Part shown: positions 1 to 12,590 of the stretch, one piece after another
Layout of the letters: every line of letters begins with the position of its first letter
How positions within the stretch are numbered: the stretch's first letter is position 1
Notes under the pieces: model-generated
The model's database searches: none
What the model was told of the DNA's origin: nothing
Seen by the model: only the letters and a program-made list of their open reading frames with translations
Program-made: the position numbers and the translations under genes
Assembly: GCF_027409185.1 (NCBI RefSeq)
Contig: NC_084474.1
Coordinates: 5,325,382 to 5,389,381 of the forward strand
Source of the DNA: Cynocephalus volans
Taxonomy: Eukaryota; Chordata; Mammalia; Dermoptera; Cynocephalidae
Length of the DNA: 64,000 bases
Reading direction: 5' to 3'

Positions 1-1070
1 TTTGCAACATGGGCAGTGGGGGAAACAGCCCCACTAGGGAAACACTAGGGCACAGCAAGGACAGCTGATCTGCTCCCCAGTGGGCATAGGACCACTCAGA
101 GGAGACTTGTCCAGAATAGAGAATTGCATGGGGTGCAGTTTGATGAAAAGACTCAGTCCCAGATCAGACTTTCTACACAACCCAGGTGCAGCAGGTCTCT
201 GGAGAGCCAGAAGTACCTATAAAGTCAACCATTATAACCTGAGCTGCACAAAAAGTGTTCCCTAGGGAAGCAGCAGCAAAGCAGCAATTTAGCTCAACCA
301 CACAGCTCAAGTACTGGTCCCAACAGGAAGTTCCCCCACTTTAGAAGTAAGCAAAGGACAAAAAATTAGTTCCTGCCCAGGCACACTGCCAGTGACTCGG
401 GACCTGCCCAGGGACCTGAGGCATGGATCTGGGAACCGGATCTTCCCCACAACTAGGCACACTGCCAGCACCTCAGGGCCCACCCAGGGACCCAAGACAT
501 GGATCCGGGGACCTGATCCCCATCCCACAACCAGGCACACCACCAGTGCCAAGGAGCATGCCAAAAACATCACCTCCATGTGGGTGGCCCACCAGAGCCA
601 CCACAATAACCACAGCTGCTGTGAAATTGGCTAGATGCTACAACCACCGTGCAGATGGTCCACCAGCCACTGGAGTGCTTTGACACAAGGAGAGTCAGCA
701 GCAGAGACCAAAGAAAAGAAGAGAATGTCTCTCTCCACTAAGCCCATTCCAGAGTGACAGAAGAAGCATCTGCTGTATGATAATAGTGGGGGACCTGAAC
801 ATACCTCTCGGCATTGTACAGGTCATCTAGGCAAGAAATCAAAAGAGTAACCATTACTCTTTCAGAAGTAGAGAAGAAATCTAGGGTAATTAGAGGAGGA
901 AGGGGGGAGGGAGAGGGAGATGGGGAGAGATTGGACAAGGGGCATAAAGAATAAGTATGATTTGTAACAATATATATGCTAGTAAAATTGATTTGATCAA
1001 CATATCTCAATGTTGAACCCCCAAAATATATATAAACAATTATGATTCAATAAAAATTTTAAAAAATATT
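1..1070 (+). mobile_element. Composite VNTR retroelement, type A, copy 1 (5' end outside window)
   Basis: This is the 3' part of the element seen complete at 11208-13129. The L1-like 5' module runs from 1 to about 375. A short VNTR follows at about 378-560, with unit starts near 378, 454 and 532 (only 2-3 units). The linker is at about 560-765, the L1 endonuclease-like piece at about 770-870, and the G-rich polypurine tract at 896-946. The conserved 3' end (GAACCCCCAAAATATATATAA, then AATAAAAAT) lies at about 1015-1055. The 5' end and left target-site duplication are outside the window. ORFs crossing it are accidental. It is non-coding and non-autonomous, and presumably used L1 machinery. Confidence 0.8.
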
Positions 1071-1091
1071 ATAACCATGATTATTTAAAAA

Positions 1092-1259
1092 AATTTTTTT
1101 TTTTTAAAAGATGACCGGTAAGGGGATCTCAACCCTTGGCTTGGTGTTGTCAGCACCACGCTCAGCCAGTGAGCAAACCGGCCATCCCTATATAGGATCC
1201 AAACCCATGGCCTTGGTGTTATGAGCACCGCACTCTACCGAGTGAGCCACGGGCCGGCC
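1092..1259 (-). mobile_element. tRNA-derived SINE (CYN/t-SINE type, dimeric form)
   Basis: On the minus strand it reads GGCCGGCCCGTGGCTCACTC, then a B-box-like GGGTTTGGATCC, then TATATAGGGATGGCCGG, a second GCTCACTGGCTGAGCGTGG block and CCCCTTACCGGTCAT. A T-run at 1092-1105 is the poly(A) tail. It sits directly after the composite element at 1-1070. This family is, to my knowledge, typical of flying lemurs. Confidence 0.88.
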
Positions 1260-1849
1260 TTAAATTTTAAAAGCTTTAGATTTTACTCTTTCATTGAAGA
1301 GTAAAAGTTTGAGCAACTTAAAAAGATGTGAAACATTTCTCATGTATAAATATGAAAAATATTTCTTATCTTTTCTGTAATGACAATAATTGCTAGTGAT
1401 ATTCTACTAACCAGCTGTAAAATAAAATAGAAATAAACACAATCATTGCATTGAAATAATGTAGATGTTTTCAGAGAATGGAAAAAAACGAGATTTTTCA
1501 GAGAATGATCTGCTATGGAGTAAATTCTGGATGTCTGAATATAGAGTACTTCCTTCATCATGTGCATTTGTATTTTCTGGTGTAAAAAGAAACCAGTAAA
1601 CTAAAATTGCATACCAATTGGTAAAAGTCTGCTAAATGAATAATTTCAATTAGCTGTCAATATATTTAAAAACAAAAAAGAATATTAAAAAAATTATTTT
1701 ACATAACAGTTTATCAGAGAAAAACTACTAATTTTCTAGCCATAATTCCACTAAAACCTTACACATGTAGTGACCATTATCAAACAATTATTGTCATATG
1801 AGAGTCAATACAAACACCAAAAACCTTTGTCCACATTGTCCCCAAATGT
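1260..1849. other. AT-rich intergenic stretch, nothing recognised
   Basis: No gene, RNA or clear repeat family is recognised. The region is AT-rich with only short random ORFs. Confidence 0.5.
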
Positions 1850-1864
1850 CCAAACTGGGGACAA

Positions 1865-3419
1865 CTTCCAGTCAACATGGCAGAATAAACTGTACCCAGC
1901 GTCACTCTCTCCCACAAATCAAATAATTTAAAACTATTAAGAAGCAATGACAGCCAAGCTGGGGCCACTAGAGCTCAGGGGAAGAGGAGGAGAGACCTAT
2001 GGAGCTCATTAAGGAAGAAGATACAATGAGAGAAAGAAAGGATTGCTCTGACCATTTTGAGTCACAGCAATTTCAAGTCCTACCCTGGTGAGCACACAGA
2101 GCAGGAGCTGGCAAAAGCCACAGACGGGCCCTTTGTATGAAGTTGCTTGGAGGTTGCGAGGGAGAAGAGGGCCTTGGTGGCCCCCAGCGTAGCTAGACCA
2201 CTAACTGGGTTCCCATGGACCCACATAGGAGCAAGGGGCCACAGACAACTGAAAGAAGGAGCCACTCGGAGGCCAGTGACTCATTGCAAGGGACCAGCAC
2301 ATGACTCATCCCATGGGAAGTGTTTGGAGTGTGGGCAGTGGAGGAGACGGCCAACTGTAGGAATATTGGGACACAGCATGGACAGCTGATCTGCCCTCCA
2401 ATCAGCACAGGATCACTCAGTGGAGACTGGTCAGGAATACAGAACTGCAGGGGATGCAGTTTGCTGAAAACACTCAGGCTCAGACCAGAGTTTCCACACA
2501 ACCCAGGTGTACCAGACCTCACAATACCAGGAAGAGGATACAAAGAGCTGCACAAAAAGCCTTCCCCAGAGAATAAGTAGCAAAGCAGAAATTTAGCTCA
2601 ACCACAGGGCTCAAGTGCTGGTCCCCACAGGAAATTCCCCCATTTTAGAAGTAAGCAAAGGACAACAAATTAGTTCCAGTGCAGAGTTTAAGTGGCAGGG
2701 GTAGCTAATAACCCAATCCAGAACTAAAAGAAAAAAAAAAAAAAAAAAAGAAAACCCACAGATCAGAGACAAAATTTTGAATTAACCAGTAAAAGTCTAA
2801 CAATAACAAAGAACACCTATAAAACTAAGAAGGACCAGAAGTCCCCAGGCTCCCAAGCTTGGGTGAGGAGGACTGAGGACCTCAGTCACAACTCCCAACC
2901 CCAACATCCACATCTAGCTCAGTGACAACTACCAGGCTGCTGCCGGAAGCATCCCAGGTTCCCAAGCCAGGACGGAAGGGTCTAGGGCCCAGCTAGGAAC
3001 TCCCAACATGAAAATCCAGACGAGCAATGACCACTGAGCTGCCACTGGAAGTGTTCTAGGCTCCCAAGCTGGGGTGGGGGAACTAAGGGCCTCACCAACA
3101 CCACCCAACATCAGGATACAGCACACTGAGGACAACCAGGCTCCTGCCAGAAGTACCCTGGGCTCCTGAACTGGTGCGGTGGGGAACCAAGAGCCTCAGC
3201 CACACCCCCTGATGGCCACATCCAGCCCAGAGGCAAGGGAGCCACCATCAAGTAGACCCCGGAGTTCCTCTGCTGGAATGAGGGGGTACCACAGACCTTG
3301 ACCATACCCCCTCGCTCATCCTCCCACCTTATCTTCCTACTCTTCCTCCCTCCCTCCACCGCAACTGTCTGCAACAACATCTTAGAATGTTAAAAAATAA
3401 TAAATAAATAAATAAAAAC
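1865..3419 (+). mobile_element. Composite VNTR retroelement, type B
   Basis: The 5' module (1865 to about 2690) starts CTTCCAGTCAACATGGCAG and is clearly related to the type A module, but it differs over long blocks (for example 2040-2160). It continues through an A-rich stretch (2725-2750) into four diverged ~102-109-bp tandem units. Anchor motifs (CCAGGCTCCCAAGC and variants) lie near 2845, 2954, 3056 and 3158. The 3' end is a pyrimidine-rich block (3295-3365) and an (AAAT)n tail. Imperfect 15-bp flanks (1850-1864 and 3420-3434, 13 of 15 identical) look like a target-site duplication, which defines it as one L1-mobilised insertion. Confidence 0.72.
2830..3270 (+). repeat. ~102-bp VNTR of the type B composite element
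   Basis: Four tandem units with starts spaced 109, 102 and 102 bp. Each carries a CCAGGCTCCCAAGC-like motif, a 'CTCAG(C/T)CACA' motif and a 'CAACATC' motif. The units are well diverged from one another. They bear no resemblance to the 80-bp VNTR of the type A elements. Confidence 0.7.
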
Positions 3420-3434
3420 CCAAAATGTGGACAA

Positions 3435-4079
3435 AGTCATGTAGGTCACCATTGAGTTTTGTAATGTCATTGATATTGGAAAACCCAAGGAAGGCTCTGG
3501 CCACAAACACGCCCACTGAATCTATCCTTTGTAATCTGCCCAGCCACGGACGTCTTTGTGGTAGTAACTTCACCGTGCCCCCATGACCCACAGCCTTGCA
3601 GCTCTGATCGTGCTCTAAGCCCTACACCTTTCTACCCTCCTTACTGCTTGATATTTCTACTCTTGTATAAAAGGACCCTGTCTAATGTCTCCTCGCAAAC
3701 AAACCAACTTCCAGTTCCCCAACCAGATGCACTCCTCTGCCCTCCCTCCCTGTTCCAGTGAAGGACACCAGTCCACAGGCAGATGGTCACAGGGCTCCTC
3801 GTCCTCATCCTCACACCCCTCCTCTCTTCCCCAGTGGGCTTCAGTGAGTCTCACAATCTCAGCCTACAGAGCAGGTGCTGGACCAACCTCCTGCCTGCAT
3901 CTCCACCTCCACTGCTCTCCAGTCTCTAGTCATCACCACCCTCATCACACTCTTCCACCTGGTCTTCCTGCTTTACCCTTTTCCCCAAATGAGTGGTTCT
4001 GTTTCAGATCAAAATTAAGCTTTTTATCATGGTGACAGCTTTGTCCATCATGTGACCCTGATGGACTTTACCCCTCTTT
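3435..4079. other. Intergenic, nothing recognised
   Basis: This stretch is pyrimidine-rich in its second half. ORFs such as 3685-4035 look like low-complexity Ser/His/Pro translation without family resemblance. No repeat family is assigned. Confidence 0.4.
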
Positions 4080-4450
4080 CTCTGACCATTATTTGCTGTG
4101 CTCAGGCCATGCTGACCTCTGGCAGGTCCTCACACCCACCATACTCATACACACTTCATGGATAGCTGTGCCTTCACCTAGCAAAGCTCTTCCCCAGCTG
4201 TCCTTACTGCTCAGGTGTCCCTTCCTCAGAGAGGTCTTCACTGTGCACAGCTACCAACACTGACCCCATTGCCCTCAGTTCCTTCCTTCTGCCTTTCCTC
4301 CCTAAAATGTCAACAACCCAATGACAAAGACAGTTTACTGGTACTCATTGCTCTTTCTCCAACACTAGCACAGTTTTACTCATCACTTCTGAGAAGAAGC
4401 CATCTACTTTCTCAAGAAGCTGTCTCTGTCATTTATCTCATCTGATCCCC
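4080..4450 (+). repeat. L2-like ancient LINE fragment
   Basis: It contains the familiar L2 3'-end phrasing, with 'GCTCAGGTGTCCCTTCCTCAG' and 'GAGAGGTCTTCACTG' near 4208-4240. The copy is old and strongly diverged, so its borders are approximate. Confidence 0.55.
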
Positions 4451-5480
4451 CAAACACTCAGAGTCACTTGCTGCTTCCCTTCCACAATGAGAACAACCAG
4501 TTTGTGCTCATTACCTAATGAGGGGACACCACTGGTGACTAGATATACTAATTGTATGAACCTGGGCTTTATTTAGTGGGAGAGAAACCCCTTGAGACTT
4601 CCCTCAACTTTCTCTGAGAAGTGTTAGGTGGTGAGTGAAAGAAAGGAGGGGCAGACATGTGGAAGTGTCCCCAAATCATCTCAGGGAAATTTCTTCTCGG
4701 TCAAAAACACTCAATTCAGTATCTCCCTGTGAAAGACATCAATCTTCATGCAATTTATCAATTTTGTTTTTAAAAAATATTTAGCCATTATTATACTAGA
4801 ATATAAATATTAAGTGATATAAATTTCTAAGTAAGCATACCATCTAATTTCATCTAAAAAATAAAGCTATCTTCTTTTTATATATCACAAAGACATGCTG
4901 TACTTATGACAAACAAGTGTTTTGAATGGAAGTCCAGAAATAAACGTTGCTATTAAGTGTTGAAAGTCTTTACTGCTAAAATACATATATTTTCAAATTA
5001 TAACATGTATGTAGAATAAAATAAAAATATTTCAATTATATGGATAATATATATAATAACAAAACATTCTCTTGTAAATGCACTTCTATGAATTGTCAAT
5101 CTGAGTAAAAGATTAGTCTCTAATGTACAGCATTTTTTCACTGCTAATGATAGAAAATTCAAACATTCTGGGAAGAAAAAGAAAGATAAACATTTCTTGT
5201 TGTGTTTCAGGAAGTCTGATATTTAGAATTGAAGTAACTGACCATGAAGTGACTGACTCCTGTGTTCAGCATGTGCAGGTGGAGGAACTGCAGCCCAATG
5301 ACAGGCCTCCTTGGGTCCACTGGCCTCAGTCATCCTCAGATGCATTTGATGTGCTGAACTCAGCCTGGGAGTTCTGAATAGAGGAGAGACCTGGGAGCTC
5401 GGGATGCTTTCTACCCTCCTCACCACTTACCTTAAGATTGAGACCCACTCCTGGTTAAGAGATCAGGGTTTGGTTCTGGC
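4451..5480. other. Intergenic, nothing recognised
   Basis: An AT-rich segment (4740-5190) is followed by more ordinary composition. There are no convincing coding exons. The short ORF at 5123-5377 has no recognisable domain. Confidence 0.4.
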
Positions 5481-5499
5481 CTCCTGGCAGATGTCGGGG

Positions 5500-8429
5500 G
5501 CTCACCTACTTGAAATGGACAAATTGCAAAAAACATACACATTACCAAAACTGACTTAAAAGAATAAGAAATTTGATCAGACCTATAAGAAGTTAAGAGA
5601 AGCAGTAATAATAGGAATCAAAAGCACCATAACAAAGGAAAGTCCAGAATCAGATGGTTATATTGGGGAATTTTACCAAATATTTAAATAAATAACACCA
5701 ATCTTTCAAAAACCCTTTCCAAAAATAGCAGCAGAGAGAACACTGCCAAACTCATTCTATGAGACCAGAATTATACTGATATCAAATTCATGTAAAGAAA
5801 ACACAAGAAAAAATTATTACACGCCAACATTATCTGTGAATACGTAAAATGCTTAAAATACTAACAGCAAACCAAATTTATTAGCATGATAAAACATTAT
5901 AAGCCATAACCAAGTGTGATTTATCCCAGGAACCCCAAAGCACTTCAACATACGAAAATGAATTCAATAATATAACACATCAACCTAAAAAAGAAATAAT
6001 GCCACATAATCATCAATTGATGCAGAATGAGAACGTCACAAAATCCAACACCTTCTCATGATAAACACACTTGCAAAACAGGAAGTAGGAAGAAATATAA
6101 TCTCAATATATTAAAGGGCATCAAGATGTACTCAAGTCTGCAATGAAGCATTGCTTGGGCGCTTGGTCTTTCTGAAAGCAAAAGCTTGTTGTTCCTGAGG
6201 AAGCAGCACTGCGTTGCTGATACAAAGGCATTTCACACATTGTTTGAGGTGTCAGCTGGTCAGAAAAGATAAATCTGGTGTCTGCGTGGCACTCACTGAT
6301 TAACAGTTCCCATGTGTCTCCCCACGACCCTCCCATTGAGTCACTGAACTTCAATATTCAGATTATTCAATGCCATCATATTAGAAGTTCAATCATAACA
6401 TAGTTCAGTATGTTATACCTGATGACAGTAAAGATAACAAAAATCAGACTGTAAAGTCAATACACAAAATCAATTAATTTCCTCTCTACAAGCAGTGATC
6501 ATTGAAATTTAAATTTTAAAAATTATCATTTACAATAGCAATAAAAAATAGTTTTTTCTATATAAATCTAACAGAATATGTACAAATCTATATCCAGAAG
6601 CTATGAAACACTGTAGAGATAAATCAATGATAACCTAAACAAATGCTGAAACACTCTCCTTTCTTCAAACGAGATGTAACTTCTTTCCAACTTGATCTAC
6701 ATAGAGTCAATATCAACCAAATTCTTAACAGGGTATTTTGTAAATACCAAAGAATGGTTTTTAAACCTAGAGTAGTCTATGCAACAAAGACCAAGTTTCA
6801 GAAAGTCACACTTACTTATTCCAAGACATATTATAATGCTATGATAAGTAAAAGAATTTGATACTGGAAGAAAACAGACATGTAAACAAATGGAAGAAAA
6901 TATAGAATTCACAAATAGTCCCATGCAAATGTAGACAACTTTTGTCAAAGATGTATTCACATATAGATAGAACAATTAGATGATTAAATATTAAAAAAAA
7001 AATACACAAATTTTGCATCTTACACAAATTCATTCAAAATTCTTCATAGACATTAATGTAAAACTACCAGAAGAAAGCACAAAAGAAAATTTACATGACC
7101 TTGGATTTTCCTATGAGCTTTTTAATACAACATTGAAAAAATTAGTCATGGAAGAAAAATAAATAAGTGTACTTTGTTAAAATTAAAAATTTCTACTCTG
7201 TGAAAGCCTTTGTCAATAGAGTAAAAAGACCGGCCCCAGACTAATGCAGATAGCTACAAGCCACATTCCAAAAAGGACTTCGATCAAAATATACAAAGGG
7301 CCTGTAAAAGTAAACAATAAGAAAACAAACCTTATTGTTTGTTGAAAACAAACACCACAAATAATGAGTAATAGTCTAATCAGAAATCTTACCAAAAAAA
7401 GTATACAAGATGCCAAAGAAGCCTAAAAAAATATTCAAAATCACTTTGCTGTCAGAAAAAAACAAACTAAACATAAAACAATAATGACAGACCACCACAC
7501 AAATAGTAAAATGGCTAAAATGTAAACAAAGAAACAAAACAATACCTCTTGCTGGCAAGGATGCAGAACAACAGAGATGCTTATTGATTGCAGTTCGGAC
7601 TACACTGTGCTACAGCCACTTTAAGACACACTGGCAACTTGTTACAAAGCTAAAGGTAGTCTCACCATATGATCAACCCATCATGCTTCTATGAATTCAC
7701 ACAAGTGGCTCGAAAACTAATGTGAACATATAAACCAGTACACAAATGGGCACTGCACCTTGGCTTACAGCAGCCACATATAGGAATGTACCAAGATGGC
7801 CCTCATTAGATGAATGGATAACCAAGCTGTGTATATCCATGCAATGGAACACTATTCTGTGATCAAGAGAAAAGAGCTCATAAGCCAAACAGAGCATCAA
7901 ATTCACATTGATAAGAGGAAGAATCCACTCTACAAGGCTATGTACCGTATGATCCCATTCATATGACATTTCAGAAAGACAAAACTACAGAATTGATAAG
8001 CAGATCACTGGTTGCCATGGATTCCTGAGGGTAGAGAGACTTAGGTGAAGAACTGTATATGATAAATTAATAGTGGATACTTGTCACTCTGAGTTGGACA
8101 AAACCCCCAAATTTTCACACCATAAGGAGTAAATCATAACTCATGCATATTTCATAAAAAGCACTTAGGTCACTAGATATCAGGATGGAATGAAAATGTG
8201 ACTGAAGAATCTATCTTTATTACATGTATATGAAATAAACTCACTGTAGGTGGGGGGTGAAAAGGTGCTGACCTCAGAAACTCTGCAAATATGCAGAATC
8301 TGTAAGACAACCAGCAGAAAGAACCATGAAGATGCAAAAGGGTTTATATGATAAAAGTTTTTTCCTAAGAGTATTAGTTAACCACTGTGAAACCACTATA
8401 CATATATACTGAAATTGAGAAAATAAATA
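5500..8429 (+). mobile_element. Old L1, ORF2 part, interrupted near 6120-6400
   Basis: ORF2-type sequence runs on the plus strand: 'CCAGAATCAGATGGTTATAT', then 'GGGGAATTTTACCAAA' near 5650-5680, and the 3' ORF2 phrase 'ATGGATAACCAAGCTGTGTA' near 7812. It is riddled with stops. About 280 bp at 6121-6400 do not look like L1 and I do not recognise them. The copy ends at the MITE at 8430. Confidence 0.75.
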
Positions 8430-8510
8430 CAAGGTATTTCAAAAAGTTTGTGGAAAGATTCGTATAATCTTTCAATTCTATTTTTCCACAAAATTTCTCA
8501 AGTAACCTTG
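8430..8510. mobile_element. Palindromic mariner-like MITE, copy 1
   Basis: This 81-bp near-palindrome has terminal inverted repeats of about 30 bp (5' CAAGGTATTTCAAAAAGTTT). A TA dinucleotide flanks each side (8428-8429 and 8511-8512). It has no coding capacity. Length, palindromic form and TA flanks fit a Tc1/mariner MITE. Sister copies lie at 47452-47531 and 59691-59779. Confidence 0.75.
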
Positions 8511-8512
8511 TA

Positions 8513-9585
8513 TATGTCAGAAGTAAGAAGACAGGTATGTCATGGCTGGGGCAGAAGACTACACATGTATAAGGTGAGGTGGTGAGAACACTTGATTCAG
8601 TAACAAATTAGAGTTGGAGGCATTGGTTTAAACTCATGTTTCACTTAATATAAGAAGTGATGTTTCCATAAAGTATATTTATACTAGTGTGATGTATGTA
8701 CAATGGTTAAGGTCAATATAGCCATATACATGTCTGCAAATGATCAACCAAGAGGGCTTAGAATTCAGGACAGTAGCTCTGTTTAGAGGCAGTAACACCA
8801 CCCTGAAGAAAGCAGACAGTCTGTCCAGGGACTGTCACAGCATGAGCATAATTACCTATGGGCACCATGACAGCTGCTCCACTGCTTTGCCCCCACTTGA
8901 CACTTCATCTTGGCTCCAAGGCACTTAGCCTCACAGCCCAGATTCCTTCCCTGGATTCTGGAACATGACCTCACTCTCGGCTAATATCACACACTTCTGA
9001 CATGAACCCCAATTATCTGGGCAATAGCACAGATGGAGCAGGGCCCACAGAGGGTCTTGGGGCTTAGGGAGACTTAGCAGCAAGATCTTGGCTATGGGAA
9101 AATCTTTAAAGGGTGATTAAGGCTCTGATTTCTCATGAGATCAAGGCTTGGAGATGTGATGACAGAATCTGGACAGGTGGACACAGGCTATTACCTCCCT
9201 CCTCCCAGCAATTTTGGGCTGAGGGATCTTAACAGCTAACAGCATGGCGACCCTGGACCAGGCACCCAACTTTCCACAAGGCCCTGAAGTTCTGGCTTCC
9301 TACTTCAGAGCTGATAAGTTTGGATTGATATTTCTTTCTCAAGCAGAAGGTCAGCACCCTCCCATCTCTGTAGCAGGAACTGCACTGAAGAGAGATGTGA
9401 CCTTGGTACAACCGCTGGGGCAGGCTCTAACTTTGAAGAAAGAGGAAGGCTTCTGCCAATCTCCTCTAGAGACATTGTGACCCAGATCTGCCTCTGTTCC
9501 CAGCTCCAGCTAACATGGAAATTCAGTGTTCAGAGATTCAATACTATCATTTAAGTTCCAAGGGAAATGAAGCCTTTAGATTGCC
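8513..9585. other. Intergenic, nothing recognised
   Basis: This is largely unique-looking sequence. Overlapping opposite-strand ORFs at 9229-9480 show no recognisable domain and no splice context. Confidence 0.4.
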
Positions 9586-9589
9586 TCTG

Positions 9590-11100
9590 TGAACTGACGG
9601 GAATAACGATAAATGAGTACAAGGTCAACATACATTTCTTAATATACAAGCAATAAAATAAAAAGAATTAAAATAACATCATTTATAATAGCCCCACCTG
9701 CCCCCCCAAAAGCAAGGCTTATGTATGAATTTCAAATATATTATGCAGAAAAATATGAAACAATATAAAAGGAAATCATAATAAATGTGAACAAATTGAA
9801 GGATATTCCTTGTTCAACTTCAACCTCAAGAAGACTCAATAATGTTAAGATTTCAATCCTGCCCAGCCTTACCTGCAGATTCAATGCAATTTCAAACATT
9901 ACTCCATCAATGTATTTTGTAGTTAATAACAATCTAAACCTAGAATAATCTGTGAATATCTGAAGAGGTAAAAAGATGAACAACTCACATTTCCATATTC
10001 CAAGACCCATTATACAGCTACTATATTAAGTTCTTCAAAAATAAGAGACATTTAGATGAATGGAAGAGAATTAGAGCACACTCTAATGACATGTCACACT
10101 CAAATGACATGTCACACACCCAGTGACATGTATTCAACTTACCTTTGTCAAGCAAAAAAAATTATTCATTTGAAAACAGTATTTTCCAAGAAAGTGATAA
10201 AAAATTCAGCAACTATATTTAACAGCATAACAATGATGCAAACCATATAACACACAAAATTCACTCAGAGTAGTTCATATACTTTATGTAAAAAAAATTT
10301 TTTTTAATGTAGAAGTTCTAGAAGTAAACAGAAGAAAATCTATTTGGCCTTGGGTTTGGTGATGTGTTTTTATATAGAACACCAAAAGCACAATCTGCGA
10401 CATCAAAATTTGATAAGGTGTTCTTTATTATATTTTCTACTCTGCAAAGATACTGTTAAAAGACGGTGAAGACAAGACATAAACAGGAAGGAAATACTGA
10501 CAAAACACATATCTGAAAAATGAATTGAGTCTAAAATATACAAACAATGCATAAAACACAGAAAAAAATAAAACAACCTTGATTTAAAATATGAGTAAAT
10601 ACCTGACTAGACCACTTGCCAGAGAAAATATACAGAAGGTAAATAAGCATTAAAAAATGCTCAGCATTATTTTTTCAGTACAAAAAAGAATAATAAAACA
10701 ACAATAAAATATCAATACATACCTTCAATATCTATGCATAGCCAAACTCTGGCCCATTCATTCAATGTAATTGTAATCTCCAAACAAATGGAATAAACTA
10801 TTAAGCCATACAAAGACATGAAAAGTCTTAAATCCATATTGCTAAGTGAAAACAGCCAGTCTGAAAGACTACATACTGTCTCAACCTGTTAATATGATAT
10901 CCCAAAAGACGTAAAAGAACACAGATGATAAAGAGACCAATGGGCCACTCTTAGAACAAGGGGTGGGAGGTTGATAGGGGAAGTCTTCTGAGTTAGGATT
11001 GAATGGTCTACATATCAAAATGTGTGGAATGTGCCAAATCAGTCCTGGCAGGAATATTTAAAGTAGTGAATGTTACATACAAAATACAAAATTATAAAAT
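9590..11100 (+). mobile_element. Old L1, 3' ORF2 fragment
   Basis: L1 ORF2-type plus-strand sequence: 'AATGAGTACAAGGTCAACAT' near 9613, 'TGGCCTTGGGTTTGGTGATG' near 10347, and 'CAATGGGCCACTC' with the following G-rich stretch near 10940-10980. It is broken by many stops. Confidence 0.65.
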
Positions 11101-12036
11101 CAATATTTAAAAAAAAATAGTTTTTAAATTAAATAAAAACAAACCAAAAGGAAGAAAGAAATTTTCCATGACAGTACAAATGAATGAAATTTAAAACAGA
11201 AAAACAGGAGGTTCCAGTCAAGATGGCAAAATAGATGGTTCCCAGCATCACTCTCTCCCACAAATCAAACAATTTACAACTATAAAAATGTAACATCAGC
11301 CAAGCTGGGGCCACTAGAGCTCAGGGGAAGAGGAGGAGAGACCTAGGACTGCACAAAGGTGGGAGAAATCACAATGAGAGAAAGAAAAAACTGCTCTGAG
11401 CATTTCAGGCCGCGGCTGCTTTAAGGCTGGAGCTGATTTTCACATGGAGCAGGAGCCGGCAGAAGCCACAATTGTGCCCTTCAGATGGAGTTGCTTGGAG
11501 GCAGCAGAGGAGAAGAGGGCCTTGGTGGCTCCCAGGCCAGCAAGACCACTAAGGAGGAGACCCACGCAGGAGCAAGGAGTGACAACAACTGAGAAAAGGG
11601 AGCCATTGAGAGGCCGGTGAGTCATCGCAAGAGACTGGGCAGGGCCCGTCCCATTGGAAGTGTTTGGAGCACAGGCAGTAGAGGAGACAGGCCCACTGGG
11701 GGAACACTAGGACACAGCAAGGACAGCCGATCCACCCCCCAGTCAGCACAGGACCACTCAGAGGAGACTGGTTGGAAATGCAGAATTGCATGGGGTGTGG
11801 TTTGATGAAAAAACTCAGGCCCAGATCAGAGTTTCTACACAACCCAGGTGCATTGGGTCTCTGGAGAGCCAGAAGTACCTATAAGATCAACCATTAAACC
11901 CTGAGCTGCACAAAAAGTCATCCCTAGGGAAACAGCAGCAAAGCAGCAATTTAGCTCAACCATAGAGCTCAACTACTGGTTCCCACAGGAAGTTCCCCTG
12001 TTAGAATTAAACAAAGGACAGAAAATTAGTTTCAGC

Positions 12037-12590
12037 CAAGGCACACCACCAGCACCTTGAGGCCTGCGCAGGGACCTGAGGCATGGAGAAGTAGACTGGA
12101 CCCCCCTACCGTAACCAGGCACACCATGCCAGTGCCTCAGGGCCCACCCTGGGACCCAAGGCATGGAGAAGGGGACTGGACCCCCCTCCCCAATCCAGGC
12201 ACACCATGCCAGCACCTCAGGTCCCACCCCAGGGAACTGAGGCATGGAGAAGGGGACCAGACCCCCCTCCCAAAACCAGGCACACTGTGCTAGCAGGTGG
12301 GCCCTGAGGCATGGAGAAAGAGACAGATCCCCCTCCCACAACCAGGCATAGCACACTAGTGCCTCAGGACCCACCCAGGCACCCAAGGCATGGAGAAGGG
12401 GACCGGACACCCCTCCCACAACCAGGCACAGTGTGCCAACACCTTGGAACCCACCCAGGGACCCAAGGCATGGAGAAGGGGACCAGACCCCTCACCCATA
12501 ACCAGGCACACTGTTCCAGTGCCTCAGGACCCACCTAGTGACCCAGGGCATGGAGCCAGGGACCAGACATACCCCACAACCAGGCACACT
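12037..12590 (+). repeat. ~80-bp VNTR inside type A copy 2
   Basis: About seven units begin with a CAGGCACACC-like motif, at roughly 12038, 12116, 12196, 12276, 12343, 12423, 12503 and 12581. Spacing is 78-80 bp with one 67-bp unit. Each unit includes 'GGCATGGAGAAGGGGAC' and 'CCCCCCTCCCACAACCAGG' motifs. Confidence 0.9.

Noticed and set aside
3685..4035. 116-codon Ser/His/Pro-rich ORF
   Set aside because: Low-complexity pyrimidine-rich sequence, no homology recognised, no promoter or splice context.
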